Virus record (IMG/VR): IMGVR_UViG_3300028920_000027
Location: 118,336-182,335 of that record
Strand: one strand, 5' to 3'
DNA length: 64,000 nt
From: a virus
Position 1 is the first letter of the stretch. Every line of letters begins with the position of its first letter. A program made the translations under genes and the position numbers. A model generated the notes under the pieces. The model had not been told where the DNA came from. It saw only the letters and a list, made by a program, of their open reading frames with translations, and searched no databases. This document shows, one piece after another, positions 15,534-23,571 of this stretch.

Positions 15534-15547
15534 CGTGGCATGCCACG
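15534..15547. promoter_or_regulatory. Perfect 14-bp palindrome CGTGGCATGCCACG
   Basis: It lies just after a TAAGAT hexamer in a 210-base intergenic stretch. The outer bases GATCGTG/CACGATC extend the symmetry. A candidate operator. Confidence 0.4.
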
Positions 15548-15662
15548 ATCAAGCGCACCTCTGGCGGGCGGGAGCCTTTTTGCACCTTGGTGTCCCGTTC
15601 CAGACCAGCCTTTTCCCCCACCTTCGAGAGGAAGCCGACTTTCGAGTCGCCATGAGGGTACC

Positions 15663-16001
15663 TTAGCCCTCTGACAGGCGTTCCCACGCCGTTTTGACTG
15701 GGCCCGGGACTTCGGCCTGCTCCGGGGTCTGCACGGCCTCCAGAAGGGTGTGGCCGGCCTTTTGGACCCTCTCTCGCTTAGATCGTTCCTCCTGGACTTC
15801 TCGCTCAGCGCGCTGAGCCCTTCTCTGGCACGCTTGAAATTCGCGATTCAGGTCGTGCCCCACCTTTCGCAGACGTTCGATTTCGTTGCGGGACCACCTC
15901 AGCTCTTCCTGCTTGTGTATCTTCGTTTGGCGGTACCACCGGTACTGGAGCGCCAGGACAACGGCGATGGTAGTGGCACAGGTGACTTCGAGAATAGACA
16001 C
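15663..16001 (-). CDS. Membrane-anchored coiled coil ending in TAWERL tag
   Basis: 112 residues from GTG 16001. A membrane helix (LEVTCATTIAVVLALQY) at residues 4-20 is followed by a long charged coiled coil (QEELRWSRNEIERLRK through EVQEERSKRERVQ). It ends in PGPVKTAWERLSEG. With a basic segment after the helix, the coil and tag should face the cytoplasm. Paired with the similar gene at 16749. Confidence 0.75.
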   Translation of the reverse strand: MSILEVTCATTIAVVLALQYRWYRQTKIHKQEELRWSRNEIERLRKVGHDLNREFQACQRRAQRAEREVQEERSKRERVQKAGHTLLEAVQTPEQAEVPGPVKTAWERLSEG

Positions 16002-16009
16002 TTTTTTGG

Positions 16010-16037
16010 AAGTTACACCAGTGAGCCGGTGTAACTT
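16010..16037. promoter_or_regulatory. Divergent class 1 promoters, GTTACACC..GGTGTAAC
   Basis: GGTGTAACTT reads both ways: minus to GTG 16001 (8-base gap) and plus to ATG 16043 (5-base gap). Confidence 0.65.
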
Positions 16038-16042
16038 GTATC

Positions 16043-16075
16043 ATGGCTAACGCTGCCGCCCCATCCCCAGTATGA
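16043..16075 (+). CDS. 10-codon leaderless ORF (possible leader)
   Basis: MANAAAPSPV; its TGA overlaps ATG 16072 of the next tiny ORF (ATGA). Confidence 0.35.
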   Translation: MANAAAPSPV

Positions 16076-16161
16076 CCTCTACAGTGACCGAGGTCAGCTG
16101 GGCATCCGCCAGCACAACGAATCAAGAGATCCAACAAGGATCCTCCGAAGCCGCTGAATGA
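16072..16161 (+). CDS. 29-codon coupled small ORF
   Basis: MTSTVTEVSWASASTTNQ...EAAE; its TGA overlaps ATG 16158 of the membrane protein gene. Confidence 0.35.
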   Translation: MTSTVTEVSWASASTTNQEIQQGSSEAAE

Positions 16162-16376
16162 ACCTGTCTGAACTCCTTCCGGTCATTGCCTTCATGCTGG
16201 TCGTGGCTCTACTGTTCTACTCGATGGGCGTTCGGGACGCGAACCGTCGCTGGGCCAATGCGGCGAAGTATGACTTCCCCCGCAAGTGGCGGGGGGTAGA
16301 CTTCAAGGTCCAATACAGGGATCCTGACCAGGTGATCGACGCGATCCTCGAAGGTTATGACGACGATTCGGAATAG
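16158..16376 (+). CDS. Small single-span membrane protein
   Basis: 72 residues. Membrane helix LLPVIAFMLVVALLFYSMG (about 5-23) then MGVRDANRRWANAAKYDF and KWRGVDFKVQYRDPDQV. The gene at 18317-18495 is a clear paralog (MGVRDTNRR, KWRGIDFRVQCQDPEV). Function unknown. Confidence 0.7.
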   Translation: MNLSELLPVIAFMLVVALLFYSMGVRDANRRWANAAKYDFPRKWRGVDFKVQYRDPDQVIDAILEGYDDDSE

Positions 16377-16382
16377 GAAATC

Positions 16383-16667
16383 ATGGCACAAGCAAAGGAC
16401 TACTACTTCTACATTGGCGAGGACCTCGACGACCCCAGCATGGGCATGGTGGTTATCACCAGCGTCGAGTACTACAACAATGAAGGCTGCCTCGACGAAG
16501 ATCTTCAAGAGGAAGAGCTACAGCAGGTCGAAGGCTGGCCCGGAGGCATCCTGGAAGACGTAGGGGGTGCCACCTTCATCTGGAACTTCGAGGACATGAG
16601 CCTCTCTGAGATGAAGGACCTGATGGAGCAGGCCGGATTCCAATACAACGAAGAGCTTTTGGACTGA
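16383..16667 (+). CDS. Acidic hypothetical protein
   Basis: 94 residues, about one third Asp/Glu. DYYFYIGEDLDDPSMGMV and TFIWNFEDMSLSEMKDLME. The charge pattern would suit a DNA mimic or antitoxin-like binder, but no family is recognised. Confidence 0.65.
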   Translation: MAQAKDYYFYIGEDLDDPSMGMVVITSVEYYNNEGCLDEDLQEEELQQVEGWPGGILEDVGGATFIWNFEDMSLSEMKDLMEQAGFQYNEELLD

Positions 16668-16748
16668 ACACGGAAGCTGCACAGACGGGCCGCATTGGTT
16701 TTCAGAAACTTCGCTGGCCAACAAAGAAACCGTTCCCACACAACACCA

Positions 16749-17060
16749 CTAGCCTTTCCGCAACCGCTCCCACGCGGTCAAACGGACGGACTCGAGAGCC
16801 TTCTTCGGCGGGGGCTCGGGCCCTTCGGGAACCTCTGGTCGATTCGCCAGCTCCTGCTCGAGACAAGTCCTGAGCTCGGCGTACTGGATGCCCATGGATT
16901 GCAGGCTCGTGCGCAACTGAGCCTCGTTCTTCTTCAGTGCTGTGATCTCTGAACGGAGGCGGCCCCGCTCCTCTTGCCGCTTGAGGCACCAGCAGTACTG
17001 GATACTGATGATGAGCAGCTCGGCGATGACCACGGCTGTGAGGAGTTGGGTCAAGGTCAT
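16749..17060 (-). CDS. Membrane-anchored coiled coil ending in TAWERL tag
   Basis: 103 residues from ATG 17060. Membrane helix LLTAVVIAELLIISIQYCW (about 6-24), then a coiled coil (RQEERGRLRSEITALKKNE) and a Pro-rich linker PEVPEGPEPPPKK before the terminal RLTAWERLRKG. Same layout as 15663-16001. Confidence 0.75.
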   Translation of the reverse strand: MTLTQLLTAVVIAELLIISIQYCWCLKRQEERGRLRSEITALKKNEAQLRTSLQSMGIQYAELRTCLEQELANRPEVPEGPEPPPKKALESVRLTAWERLRKG

Positions 17061-17068
17061 TTTTCTCC

Positions 17069-17097
17069 AAGGTACACCGTTGGGACCAGTGTACCCT
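17069..17097. promoter_or_regulatory. Divergent class 1 promoters
   Basis: Minus: GGTGTACCTT, 8 bases from ATG 17060 with GGAG between. Plus: AGTGTACCCT, 5 bases from ATG 17103. Confidence 0.6.
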
Positions 17098-17102
17098 AGG
17101 GC

Positions 17103-18320
17103 ATGGCCAACCCCATCGCCCCCATGCTCCGGGACCACGTCCTACGCCTGATCAGTGCCGAGGGGCGCGAACGGGTCGAGGGGCTCATCCTGCCGCTCGC
17201 CCTGGCGCGCCACGACTACAGCTCTGAGCAGTCGGCTGTGCTGGCAGTTTCGAACTTCGTCACCCACCTGATGAACCCCTCACACGCCTTCATTCCCCGG
17301 TGGCACACGGTGATTCAGGAGCTGGTGCGAACCACTCCGGTCCCGGATCCCGAGCCCGAAGTTAGCTCCAATGCGCTCGCCAACATGTTTGGCAACGGAT
17401 CCGTCTTTATCGATCTTTCCAGGGGCGAAGGCCAGGAATGGGGAAGTCTTAGCGATCTGCACCGAGTCAGTGGTGCAGGCAAGAGTCGCACGCCAAGCGA
17501 CTGGCTGAGAACCAAACAGGCTCAACGTCTCATTATGGAGCAGTCTGGGAAATCACAGACTGCCTTAAATTCCGCTACATTTGACGTCGACGACTACAAC
17601 GACGTGATTCAAGTGGTCAATGGCGGCACCCATCCAGGGACTCGAGCCCGTTGGGAACTCTTCACGGCTTTTGCCGAATGGCTGGCCCCAGCTTTCCACC
17701 TGCAAGTCATCCGGGACTGGCGGATCTATGTCACTGGTCAGGCCGCTCAAATGCCGGCCCAGGGCGCACTCGAGCAGGCCCTCGTCCGCCTCGTATCCAG
17801 CTTCGAACGGACGCTGGACACGTTTGCCAAGACCGCTGAGCGCCTCGCCTGCTGGGATGGACAACGCCTTCAGCAGGCATCGCCCGTGCCCGTGGCGCCC
17901 CCTGGGGGGCAGGCAGAGGCACGGGCCCAAGTCCGGATCATTGTCGAAGAGCATGCCAAGTTTTTGATAGCGCAGGGCATCCCTCACAGGGAAGCCTACG
18001 AGAGTGCCTATGGGTGGCTCTACACGTTCGCTGAAGGGCAGTGGGGGATCCGGGTACGGCGGCACAGCCAGAGCGAGACCAACCTCGAGTACATTGACAG
18101 CCAGGGGCTCTCCACGCGCCTGCTGGAGTTGGTCAAGCTGTTCTACCCGGACGCCTATGCTAGGTGCCAGCACCGCATCGAGTCGCCTATCCCGCGCCCG
18201 TCCCGCAAACGCAGGGTAGAGGTTGAGGGCGACAGCGATGATGACAGTGCCGACGACAACACTGGGTCGCCTTTTGTCCAGGAAGTTGTGGAAAACTACG
18301 TCGCCGAGCAGCTGTCATGA
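17103..18320 (+). CDS. KilA-N domain protein
   Basis: 405 residues. The KilA-N signature lies at about 85-210: VFIDLSRGEGQEWGSLSDLH, KSRTPSDWLRTKQA, then QVVNGGTHPGTRARWELF and FAEWLAPAFHLQVIRDW. KilA-N is a DNA-binding domain of phages and large DNA viruses, often in antirepressors. The C-terminal 200 residues are unrecognised, with an acidic DDDSADDN stretch. Its TGA overlaps the next ATG. Confidence 0.85.
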   Translation: MANPIAPMLRDHVLRLISAEGRERVEGLILPLALARHDYSSEQSAVLAVSNFVTHLMNPSHAFIPRWHTVIQELVRTTPVPDPEPEVSSNALANMFGNGSVFIDLSRGEGQEWGSLSDLHRVSGAGKSRTPSDWLRTKQAQRLIMEQSGKSQTALNSATFDVDDYNDVIQVVNGGTHPGTRARWELFTAFAEWLAPAFHLQVIRDWRIYVTGQAAQMPAQGALEQALVRLVSSFERTLDTFAKTAERLACWDGQRLQQASPVPVAPPGGQAEARAQVRIIVEEHAKFLIAQGIPHREAYESAYGWLYTFAEGQWGIRVRRHSQSETNLEYIDSQGLSTRLLELVKLFYPDAYARCQHRIESPIPRPSRKRRVEVEGDSDDDSADDNTGSPFVQEVVENYVAEQLS

Positions 18321-18495
18321 CCCTGTACATCTCCATGCTCATCGTGGCAGCCGCGTTCTACTTTATGGGGGTCCGCGACACGAATCGACGGCCGCCGCGC
18401 GGTACAACTACCTTCACAAGTGGCGCGGCATTGACTTCCGGGTCCAATGCCAAGATCCTGAAGTACTTAACCAGCTCGAATCCTACGACGAGTAG
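18317..18495 (+). CDS. Small membrane protein, paralog of 16158-16376 (frameshifted)
   Basis: MTLYISMLIVAAAFYFMG then VRDTNRR, after which one missing base near 18390 joins it to AARYNYLHKWRGIDFRV and a TAG at 18495. Alignment with the paralog makes the join clear. Confidence 0.65.
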
Positions 18496-18500
18496 AACCA

Positions 18501-18842
18501 TTGACCATCCGTTTTGGCCCCAACCTTGTCTACCCCAGCGACCGCCAGGGGGGTCGGTACCAAGAGTTTCAAGGGACCGCTATTGAGGTCGATGAGTGGG
18601 AACCTCACGAGCCCGGAAGCCGGATTGCCAAAAGAGCCGTTCGAGTTGTAGTCAAAATCCCCGGCGAAGAGCAGACATACGCCGGGTATACCGAGGCCCC
18701 ACCTCCAGTTGGTGCGACCGTGACCATTCGGGTCTATGACTGCGGTGGGGGCTGGTACCCCGATAGTCGTATCCAAGGGTGGTCATCACCCCGGCCACGA
18801 AAGACCTTTTGGGAACGTTTGAATGGTGCACAAAGTTTCTGA
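18501..18842 (+). CDS. Beta-rich protein with C-terminal WERL tag
   Basis: 113 residues from TTG 18501, six bases after the previous stop. The body is beta-rich (RAVRVVVKIPGEEQTYAGY, GATVTIRVYDCGGGWYPD). It ends RPRKTFWERLNGAQSF. Confidence 0.65.
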   Translation: MTIRFGPNLVYPSDRQGGRYQEFQGTAIEVDEWEPHEPGSRIAKRAVRVVVKIPGEEQTYAGYTEAPPPVGATVTIRVYDCGGGWYPDSRIQGWSSPRPRKTFWERLNGAQSF

Positions 18843-18912
18843 AATTAAGACGACCGAGCTGTCTTTCAAAGACGCCATGGCCCTCGGCCAGTTCACCCAG
18901 ACGCTACAATGA
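18823..18912 (+). CDS. 29-codon small ORF
   Basis: MVHKVSEIKTTELSFKDAM...; overlaps the tagged gene upstream by 20 bases and ATG 18909 downstream, so it is placed for translational coupling. Confidence 0.4.
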   Translation: MVHKVSEIKTTELSFKDAMALGQFTQTLQ

Positions 18913-19118
18913 AGCCTGCTTGGCAGGAGGTTCTTTGTGACGAGTGTCAGGGGCGTGCCCAGTGGCCTGGTAGCCGAGGCCTAGTTCAGTGTTGGAAGTG
19001 CTACGGAACCGGGATGCAAGTGCCCACCAGGACTCAGCTGGAGGCCGCTAGAGCGCGGCTGGAACTGTTCCAGCAGCTGATGACCACCATCGCCCGTCTC
19101 CAGAAAGCCTCCAAATGA
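18909..19118 (+). CDS. DnaJ-type zinc-finger mini-protein
   Basis: 69 residues with two CxxCxG-like units: CDECQGRAQWPGSRG and CWKCYGTGMQ, as in the DnaJ Cys-rich domain, then a helix LEAARARLELFQQLM. Such proteins often bind partner proteins; role here unknown. Confidence 0.7.
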   Translation: MKPAWQEVLCDECQGRAQWPGSRGLVQCWKCYGTGMQVPTRTQLEAARARLELFQQLMTTIARLQKASK

Positions 19119-19244
19119 GCGTAGGGCTGATTCAAGGGGCCACCCTCCCAGCAGCGGCCCCTTCAGGTGACTTCCGAGGGAGAAGTCGTGCGCGACGACA
19201 CGGTCGGGTGCGCGCCTCAGCAAGCTGCTGGCCGGGAGCAGATT

Positions 19245-19254
19245 GGTGTAGAAT
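19245..19254 (+). promoter_or_regulatory. Class 1 promoter -10, GGTGTAGAAT
   Basis: TAGAAT ends 6 bases before GTG 19261. The following plus-strand frame (to 19506) runs antisense to 19359-19601 and only its first part may be real. Confidence 0.5.
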
Positions 19255-19260
19255 AGGCCC

Positions 19261-19506
19261 GTGATGCCGGTCTACTTTAGCATTTGGGGCGATCCTTCAG
19301 GGCCCAGGAGGCTAACCTACGCCCGCGGGACACTCGGACCTATGAAGTCCCTTCTGGGTCAGTCGAGCTTCAGCACTTTCTGGTTCTGCTTCTGCTTCTG
19401 CTTCTGCTTGACCAAGGTTTTCAGCTTAGCAACAGTATCTTCCGGCAACTGGCCGCCCTGGACATTCAACGCACACAGCCGTCCCGGGCGGTCGGGTTGG
19501 CTTTGA
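19261..19506 (+). CDS. Doubtful small ORF after a class 1 promoter
   Basis: GTG 19261 or ATG 19264: MPVYFSIWGDPSGPRRLTY. The second half (FCFCFCF) is the complement of a Gln/Lys repeat in the opposite gene, so the true end is probably earlier through a missed shift. Confidence 0.3.
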   Translation: MMPVYFSIWGDPSGPRRLTYARGTLGPMKSLLGQSSFSTFWFCFCFCFCLTKVFSLATVSSGNWPPWTFNAHSRPGRSGWL

Positions 19507-19601
19507 TACACCAACCACCACACGCGCGGAACCTCAGCCGCGAGCTGGTTGCGGAGGATCTTCAGATTCTCAACAGCGCCCTGAGCTAGTTCAGTTTCCA
19601 T
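19359..19601 (-). CDS. Hypothetical protein with Lys-Gln repeat tail
   Basis: 80 residues from ATG 19601. A GGTGTATGTT element (19608-19617) ends 6 bases upstream. Helical N-terminus, ordered middle (VWWLVYQSQPDRPGRLC), tail KQKQKQKQNQK from a GCTTCT-type repeat. The ATG overlaps the opposite gene's ATG at CATG. Confidence 0.6.
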   Translation of the reverse strand: METELAQGAVENLKILRNQLAAEVPRVWWLVYQSQPDRPGRLCALNVQGGQLPEDTVAKLKTLVKQKQKQKQNQKVLKLD

Positions 19602-19902
19602 GACTCGAACATACACCAAGCTCCCCCGCCGGGTACGGCGGGTGTTCAAGACCATTCCGTGGAGGACTTTGGAGCAGCTGTACGCAGCCAACGGTTGGGT
19701 CTGCTCTACCTTTGATCCTGAAGATCCTGGAGGGGTCACGCTGCCCTCTGCACGGCGCATCATGCGCACGGCGGTACATCTCACGCTCGACGTCTTCAAC
19801 AGCCCGGCGCAGATCCGGTGCATCCGGTCGATGCACCTTGTCGCATCCCGGCACGAGCTGCGTGTAGGCGATATGGTAGCCCTGCGCCGCTACTCGTTCT
19901 GA
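19600..19902 (+). CDS. Hypothetical basic protein
   Basis: 100 residues from ATG 19600. Arg-rich N-terminus (YTKLPRRVRRVFKTIPWR) and VHLTLDVFNSP. Its start codon shares two bases with the divergent gene's ATG, so an in-frame downstream start (GTG near 19640) is possible. Confidence 0.55.
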   Translation: MTRTYTKLPRRVRRVFKTIPWRTLEQLYAANGWVCSTFDPEDPGGVTLPSARRIMRTAVHLTLDVFNSPAQIRCIRSMHLVASRHELRVGDMVALRRYSF

Positions 19903-19911
19903 TCGCCGTTC

Positions 19912-19921
19912 GGTGTAGGAT
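19912..19921 (+). promoter_or_regulatory. Class 1 promoter -10, GGTGTAGGAT
   Basis: TAGGAT ends 6 bases before ATG 19928. Confidence 0.65.
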
Positions 19922-19927
19922 GCCGCC

Positions 19928-20215
19928 ATGGCTGATGGCACCAAGCTGGTCCAGATCATGCGCGACATCGCCAAACACGTGAGTCGCGTGGGTGGCATTC
20001 CCTACGACTGGACGCAGGTCCAGATCATGATTCACTTTCGGGAGTTTGGGGGACGTCCCCATCGATCCTATGGTGCTTCTATCGGGGACAACAGGGTAGA
20101 GGGTGCCACGAGCGAAAAGCAGGCACTCCTCGCCCTACAGGTTGATCTGAGGGGTCAGACCACGGGGTCTGGGGACCACGACTACCCCAGTGGGGCCACG
20201 TTCTTTCACAGGTGA
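19928..20215 (+). CDS. Hypothetical protein
   Basis: 95 residues. Helical N-terminus (LVQIMRDIAKHVSRVGG), then a Gly-rich loop region. Its TGA precedes ATG 20216 by one base. Confidence 0.6.
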   Translation: MADGTKLVQIMRDIAKHVSRVGGIPYDWTQVQIMIHFREFGGRPHRSYGASIGDNRVEGATSEKQALLALQVDLRGQTTGSGDHDYPSGATFFHR

Positions 20216-20734
20216 ATGGTGCCTGCTCTGACGAACTCACTGACTCTGGTGGCCGTCAAGGAAGACGATGCCGCGCCCAGGCTGCGGACCTGCGTCCCTC
20301 CCCCGCAACCACGAACCATCTGGCAGCTCATCGGGGGGATCGTCGAGAACCCCAATCGGTACCGGTACAAGAATCCGCTGCCGGAGAACCCCGACCGCGC
20401 TGTAGCGGTTATCCACAACGGTGTGATCGTGATGTGGTTGGGCCACATCGGATCCGACATGGAGTATCTCTACGAGTGTGGCGGGCTCGACGATGAACTG
20501 GGGCAGACCCAGCCGGACCTCGGCCCTACCGATTCGGGGGTATACGTCTGGGAAGGGGTCATCCGGTGGGAGGTCTACCGCGATTACTGGGGAGAGTACG
20601 ACGGCGAGGAGCACGAGTGGGTCGGAGCCTGGCGCCCCGTCACGACAGAAGAAGCTAAAGCCACTGCTCGGGGGGATTCAGTCTGGGACCCTGACTTGTG
20701 GCACGAGCCCGAGACGGTCCCCGAATCGGTGTAG
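20216..20734 (+). CDS. Trp/acid-rich hypothetical protein
   Basis: 172 residues. VIVMWLGHIGSDMEYLYECG and WEGVIRWEVYRDYWGEYDG; 13 Trp residues. Unrecognised. It is the last gene before the CRISPR leader. Confidence 0.65.
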   Translation: MVPALTNSLTLVAVKEDDAAPRLRTCVPPPQPRTIWQLIGGIVENPNRYRYKNPLPENPDRAVAVIHNGVIVMWLGHIGSDMEYLYECGGLDDELGQTQPDLGPTDSGVYVWEGVIRWEVYRDYWGEYDGEEHEWVGAWRPVTTEEAKATARGDSVWDPDLWHEPETVPESV

Positions 20735-20957
20735 TGGAGCGCCCGCGCCAAGCAAAGCTTGCAAAATCCTCGAAGGTTGCGCTGACCAATTGCGAGCGGT
20801 GTAATGGTCTCTATAACCCCCGTACCTCTCGCAAGCATTACTGGTGCCTCTATGGCTCCACAAGGGGGTCCTGACCTTTGACAATTTGGTCAGTTCTAGA
20901 GGACCTCTCGCCAACCAACCTCTAAGAACTTGAAGGTCCTTACTTTTTCGAAAGTGG
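20735..20957 (+). promoter_or_regulatory. CRISPR array 1 leader
   Basis: TTGCGC (about 20776) and GGTGTAATGG (20798-20807) form a promoter with 17-base spacing, pointing into the array. AGTTCTAGAGG and CCTCTAAGAACT nearby form an inverted repeat. No gene fits this stretch. Confidence 0.5.
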
Positions 20958-22742
20958 GGTACCAGGGGCTTCTAGGCCCCTGAGGATTTCAACCTCTCGA
21001 CTTGCCTCACTCAGAGCAGCCAGGGAAGGGGGTACCAGGGGCTTCTAGGCCCCTGAGGATTTCAACTTCGACTACATCGTCGTTGCGGTAGAGGGTGATA
21101 CGAGGTACCAGGGGCTTCTAGGCCCCTGAGGATTTCAACCCGTTCTTCATCCTTCGCACCACCTCACCCGCCCCCGGGTACCAGGGGCTTCTAGACCCCT
21201 GAGGATTTAAACAGAAGCAAGAAGGCGCCTGAGCCAACTGCGGCGCGGTACCAGGGGCTTCTAGACCCCTGAGGATTTCAACACGCACGTCAATGCGCCA
21301 ATCGCAAGCGACCCGAAGAGGTACCAGGGGCTTCTAGACCCCTGAGGATTTCAACATCGCCAAGCTACGGGAAGAGCTCAAGCGCGCCGAGGGTACCAGG
21401 GTCTTCTAGACCCCTGAGGATTTCCTCGGGCTCTTCTTCTTTCCGGACGTCACCGACGGTACCAGGGGCTTCTAGGTCCCTGAGGATTTCAACTGCCTCG
21501 GTACCAGGGGCTTCTAGACCCCTGAGGATTTCAACTAGGCGATCAGGAAGTCGTCGCCGACGCGCATGAAAAGAGTACCAGGGGCTTCTAGACCCCTGAG
21601 GATTTCAACAGGATGGAGGAGAACTAGGGGCTTATAGACCCCTGAGGATTTCAACACTCTTGAGTGCCTCAAGCACTGCCGCGTTCGACGGTACCGCGTT
21701 CGACGGTACCAGGGGCTTCTAGACCCCTGAGGATTTCAACGCCTTCCGAGCATCGAGCAGAACTTCGCGATGGTACCAGGGGCTTTCTAGGCCCCTGAGG
21801 ATTTCAACGATCAGGCGCTGGGACAAGCAGGGATGCCCCTCGGTGGGGTACCAGGGGCTCCAGGCCCCTGAGGATTTCAACAGCGTGTTCAAGAAGACGT
21901 AGGGAACCCCTTGGTGGGTACCAGGGGCTTCCAGGCCCCTGAGGATTTCAACCTGCTGCTAATAGGTCAAAAGGGTCCAGTATCTCCGCAGATATCAGGG
22001 TCTTCTAGACCCCTGAGGATTTCAACGAGTATTGAAACGCACTTGGCCACTGGCTCCTTCTAGGGTACCAGGGTCTTCTAGACCCCTGAGGATTTCAACC
22101 TGTCGTGGCCGGCGGCCGTTGCGAGTTCGCCGGGTGGTACCAGGGGTTTCTAGACCCCTGAGGATTTCAACGTCAGTGTCCAGGGCCGACATGAGCCCCT
22201 TGGGTACCAGGGGCTTCTAGACCCCTGAGGATTTCAACGACTTCCTCGCCGAACTGCGAGAGGCGGTAGAGTAGGTACCAGGGGCTTCCAGGCCCCTGAG
22301 GATTTCAATGGGAGGACGCCAGTCTTCTTGAGTGCCTTTTTCGACGCAGTACCAGGGGCTTCTAGACCCCTGAGGATTTCAACGGATACACGACCCCCTG
22401 TGGGCCGAAATCGACAAGCTCGGTGGCACCAGGGGCTTCTAGGCCCCTGAGGATTTCAACAAGAAGCTCCAGGGCGATCCCGTGCCGGGCAGCACGGTAA
22501 GGGGCTTCTAGGCCCCTGAGGATTTCAACGAGTAGCCTCGGACAGGCTCAATCCCCATCAACGAGGGTATCAGGGGCTCCTAGACCCCTGAGGATTTCAA
22601 CCCACATGGGGCGTCGAGCCCGAGCGAGCGCCAGGTGGCACCAGGGCACGGCAAGGGGTCGGAACCGGGCTTCCAGGGGCTTCCACGACCGCTTTGACAG
22701 TCGAGGGGTACCAGGGGCACACAAGCCCCTGAGGATTCCAAG
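20958..22742 (+). CRISPR. CRISPR array 1, about 25 repeats of 36 bases
   Basis: The repeat is GGTACC, AGGGGCTTCTAG, [A/G]CCCCT, GAGGATTTCAAC. First copy 20958-20993, last degenerate copy 22707-22742. The hairpin AGGGG..CCCCT is kept while the loop varies, and the 3' GAGGATTTCAAC is nearly invariant. Most spacers are 31-41 bases; two are very short (6 bases at 21494-21499, about 12 at 21610). The degenerate distal repeats and upstream promoter give plus-strand transcription toward the cas genes. Confidence 0.97.
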
Positions 22743-22779
22743 ATACAACAGGACCGTTCCTTAATAAAAACGGTAGTTT

Positions 22780-22826
22780 AAGGGCACCTTCGGATTTCCT
22801 TCCGAAGGTGCCCTTTTCTTTTTTGG
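22780..22826 (+). terminator. Rho-independent terminator after array 1
   Basis: AAGGGCACCTTCGG and TCCGAAGGTGCCCTT pair around a short loop, followed by TTTTCTTTTTT. Confidence 0.9.
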
Positions 22827-22833
22827 GAAAGGC

Positions 22834-22855
22834 TTGAACGTTCCTGGTGTATAAA
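22834..22855 (+). promoter_or_regulatory. cas operon promoter, TTGAACGTT..GGTGTATAAA
   Basis: TATAAA ends 5 bases before the cas5 ATG (22861), so the mRNA should be leaderless. It also carries TGAACGTT, the upstream half of the class 2 promoter, at shorter spacing. Confidence 0.65.
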
Positions 22856-22860
22856 GTTTC

Positions 22861-23571
22861 ATGTACCCCACAACTGCAACGTTCGTCGTTGGGATCGACG
22901 GCGAGAGAGCTTGCTACTCCAACCCGGCGTTTCGCTCAGAACGCTACACATACCCCGTGATCACCCCACCGGCAGCGGCTGGCATCATGGACAACACTTG
23001 GTGGCGGCCGGGAGTACGGTGGGTCGTCGAACGAATCGACGTCTTGAAGCCGATCCAAACCTATACACAAACTGTCAACGAGATCAAGGTCTGCCCTCAG
23101 ACCTTGGAATCGGCTCTGAAATATCGGGTAGCAAAACTGCTACCGAGCTCTGAAGCAGTTCAGGTTCAAGGAGGGGTTAACATTGAAACCAATCGCACCT
23201 TGAGGCGCACCACGATGTTGTACGACGTATCATACAACATCTGGATGCGGGCTGTATGTGCCGACTGGAGGCTCGCCAAGAAAGCCGAAGCGAGCACCTG
23301 CCGCTTCCTTCTTTCCGGTCGTAGCTTCCGACCTCGATGCCTTGGGATGAGAGAGTTGGATGCCAAGGTACGGCTGGTCACTATGCTCGACCACGATGGG
23401 GTGGCCCACACTGACCTCCCTCGCCCCATCCCACTGACTCAGGACCTTGGGTGGATGGTACACAGCTACGTCTGGGAAAACGGCGTCCGCAAACAGGTCG
23501 GGTTGTTCCATGCCTACCTGAACGCTGGCACGCTACTCGTGCCCCCAGAACCAATGAGGATGGTGTCATGA
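22861..23571 (+). CDS. cas5: Cas5 of type I-C kind (Cas5d), likely crRNA-processing nuclease
   Basis: 236 residues, the family's usual length. The Cas5d pattern is clear: ACYSNPAFRSERYTYPVIT, PPAAAGIMDNTWWRPGVRW, VVERIDVLKPIQ, then RTTMLYDVSYNIWMRA and FRPRCLGMRELDAKV. In type I-C systems, which lack Cas6, Cas5d cuts the repeat at the 3' base of its hairpin and caps the crRNA 5' end in Cascade. The strong repeat hairpin fits. The TGA overlaps the cas8 ATG. Confidence 0.9.
   Translation: MYPTTATFVVGIDGERACYSNPAFRSERYTYPVITPPAAAGIMDNTWWRPGVRWVVERIDVLKPIQTYTQTVNEIKVCPQTLESALKYRVAKLLPSSEAVQVQGGVNIETNRTLRRTTMLYDVSYNIWMRAVCADWRLAKKAEASTCRFLLSGRSFRPRCLGMRELDAKVRLVTMLDHDGVAHTDLPRPIPLTQDLGWMVHSYVWENGVRKQVGLFHAYLNAGTLLVPPEPMRMVS

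Noticed and set aside
19384-19410. GCTTCT-type microsatellite as a regulatory repeat
   Set aside because: It encodes the Lys-Gln tail of the minus-strand gene and needs no other explanation.
22032-22748. Open frames lying across CRISPR array 1
   Set aside because: They are translations of the repeat units; repeat periodicity explains them.
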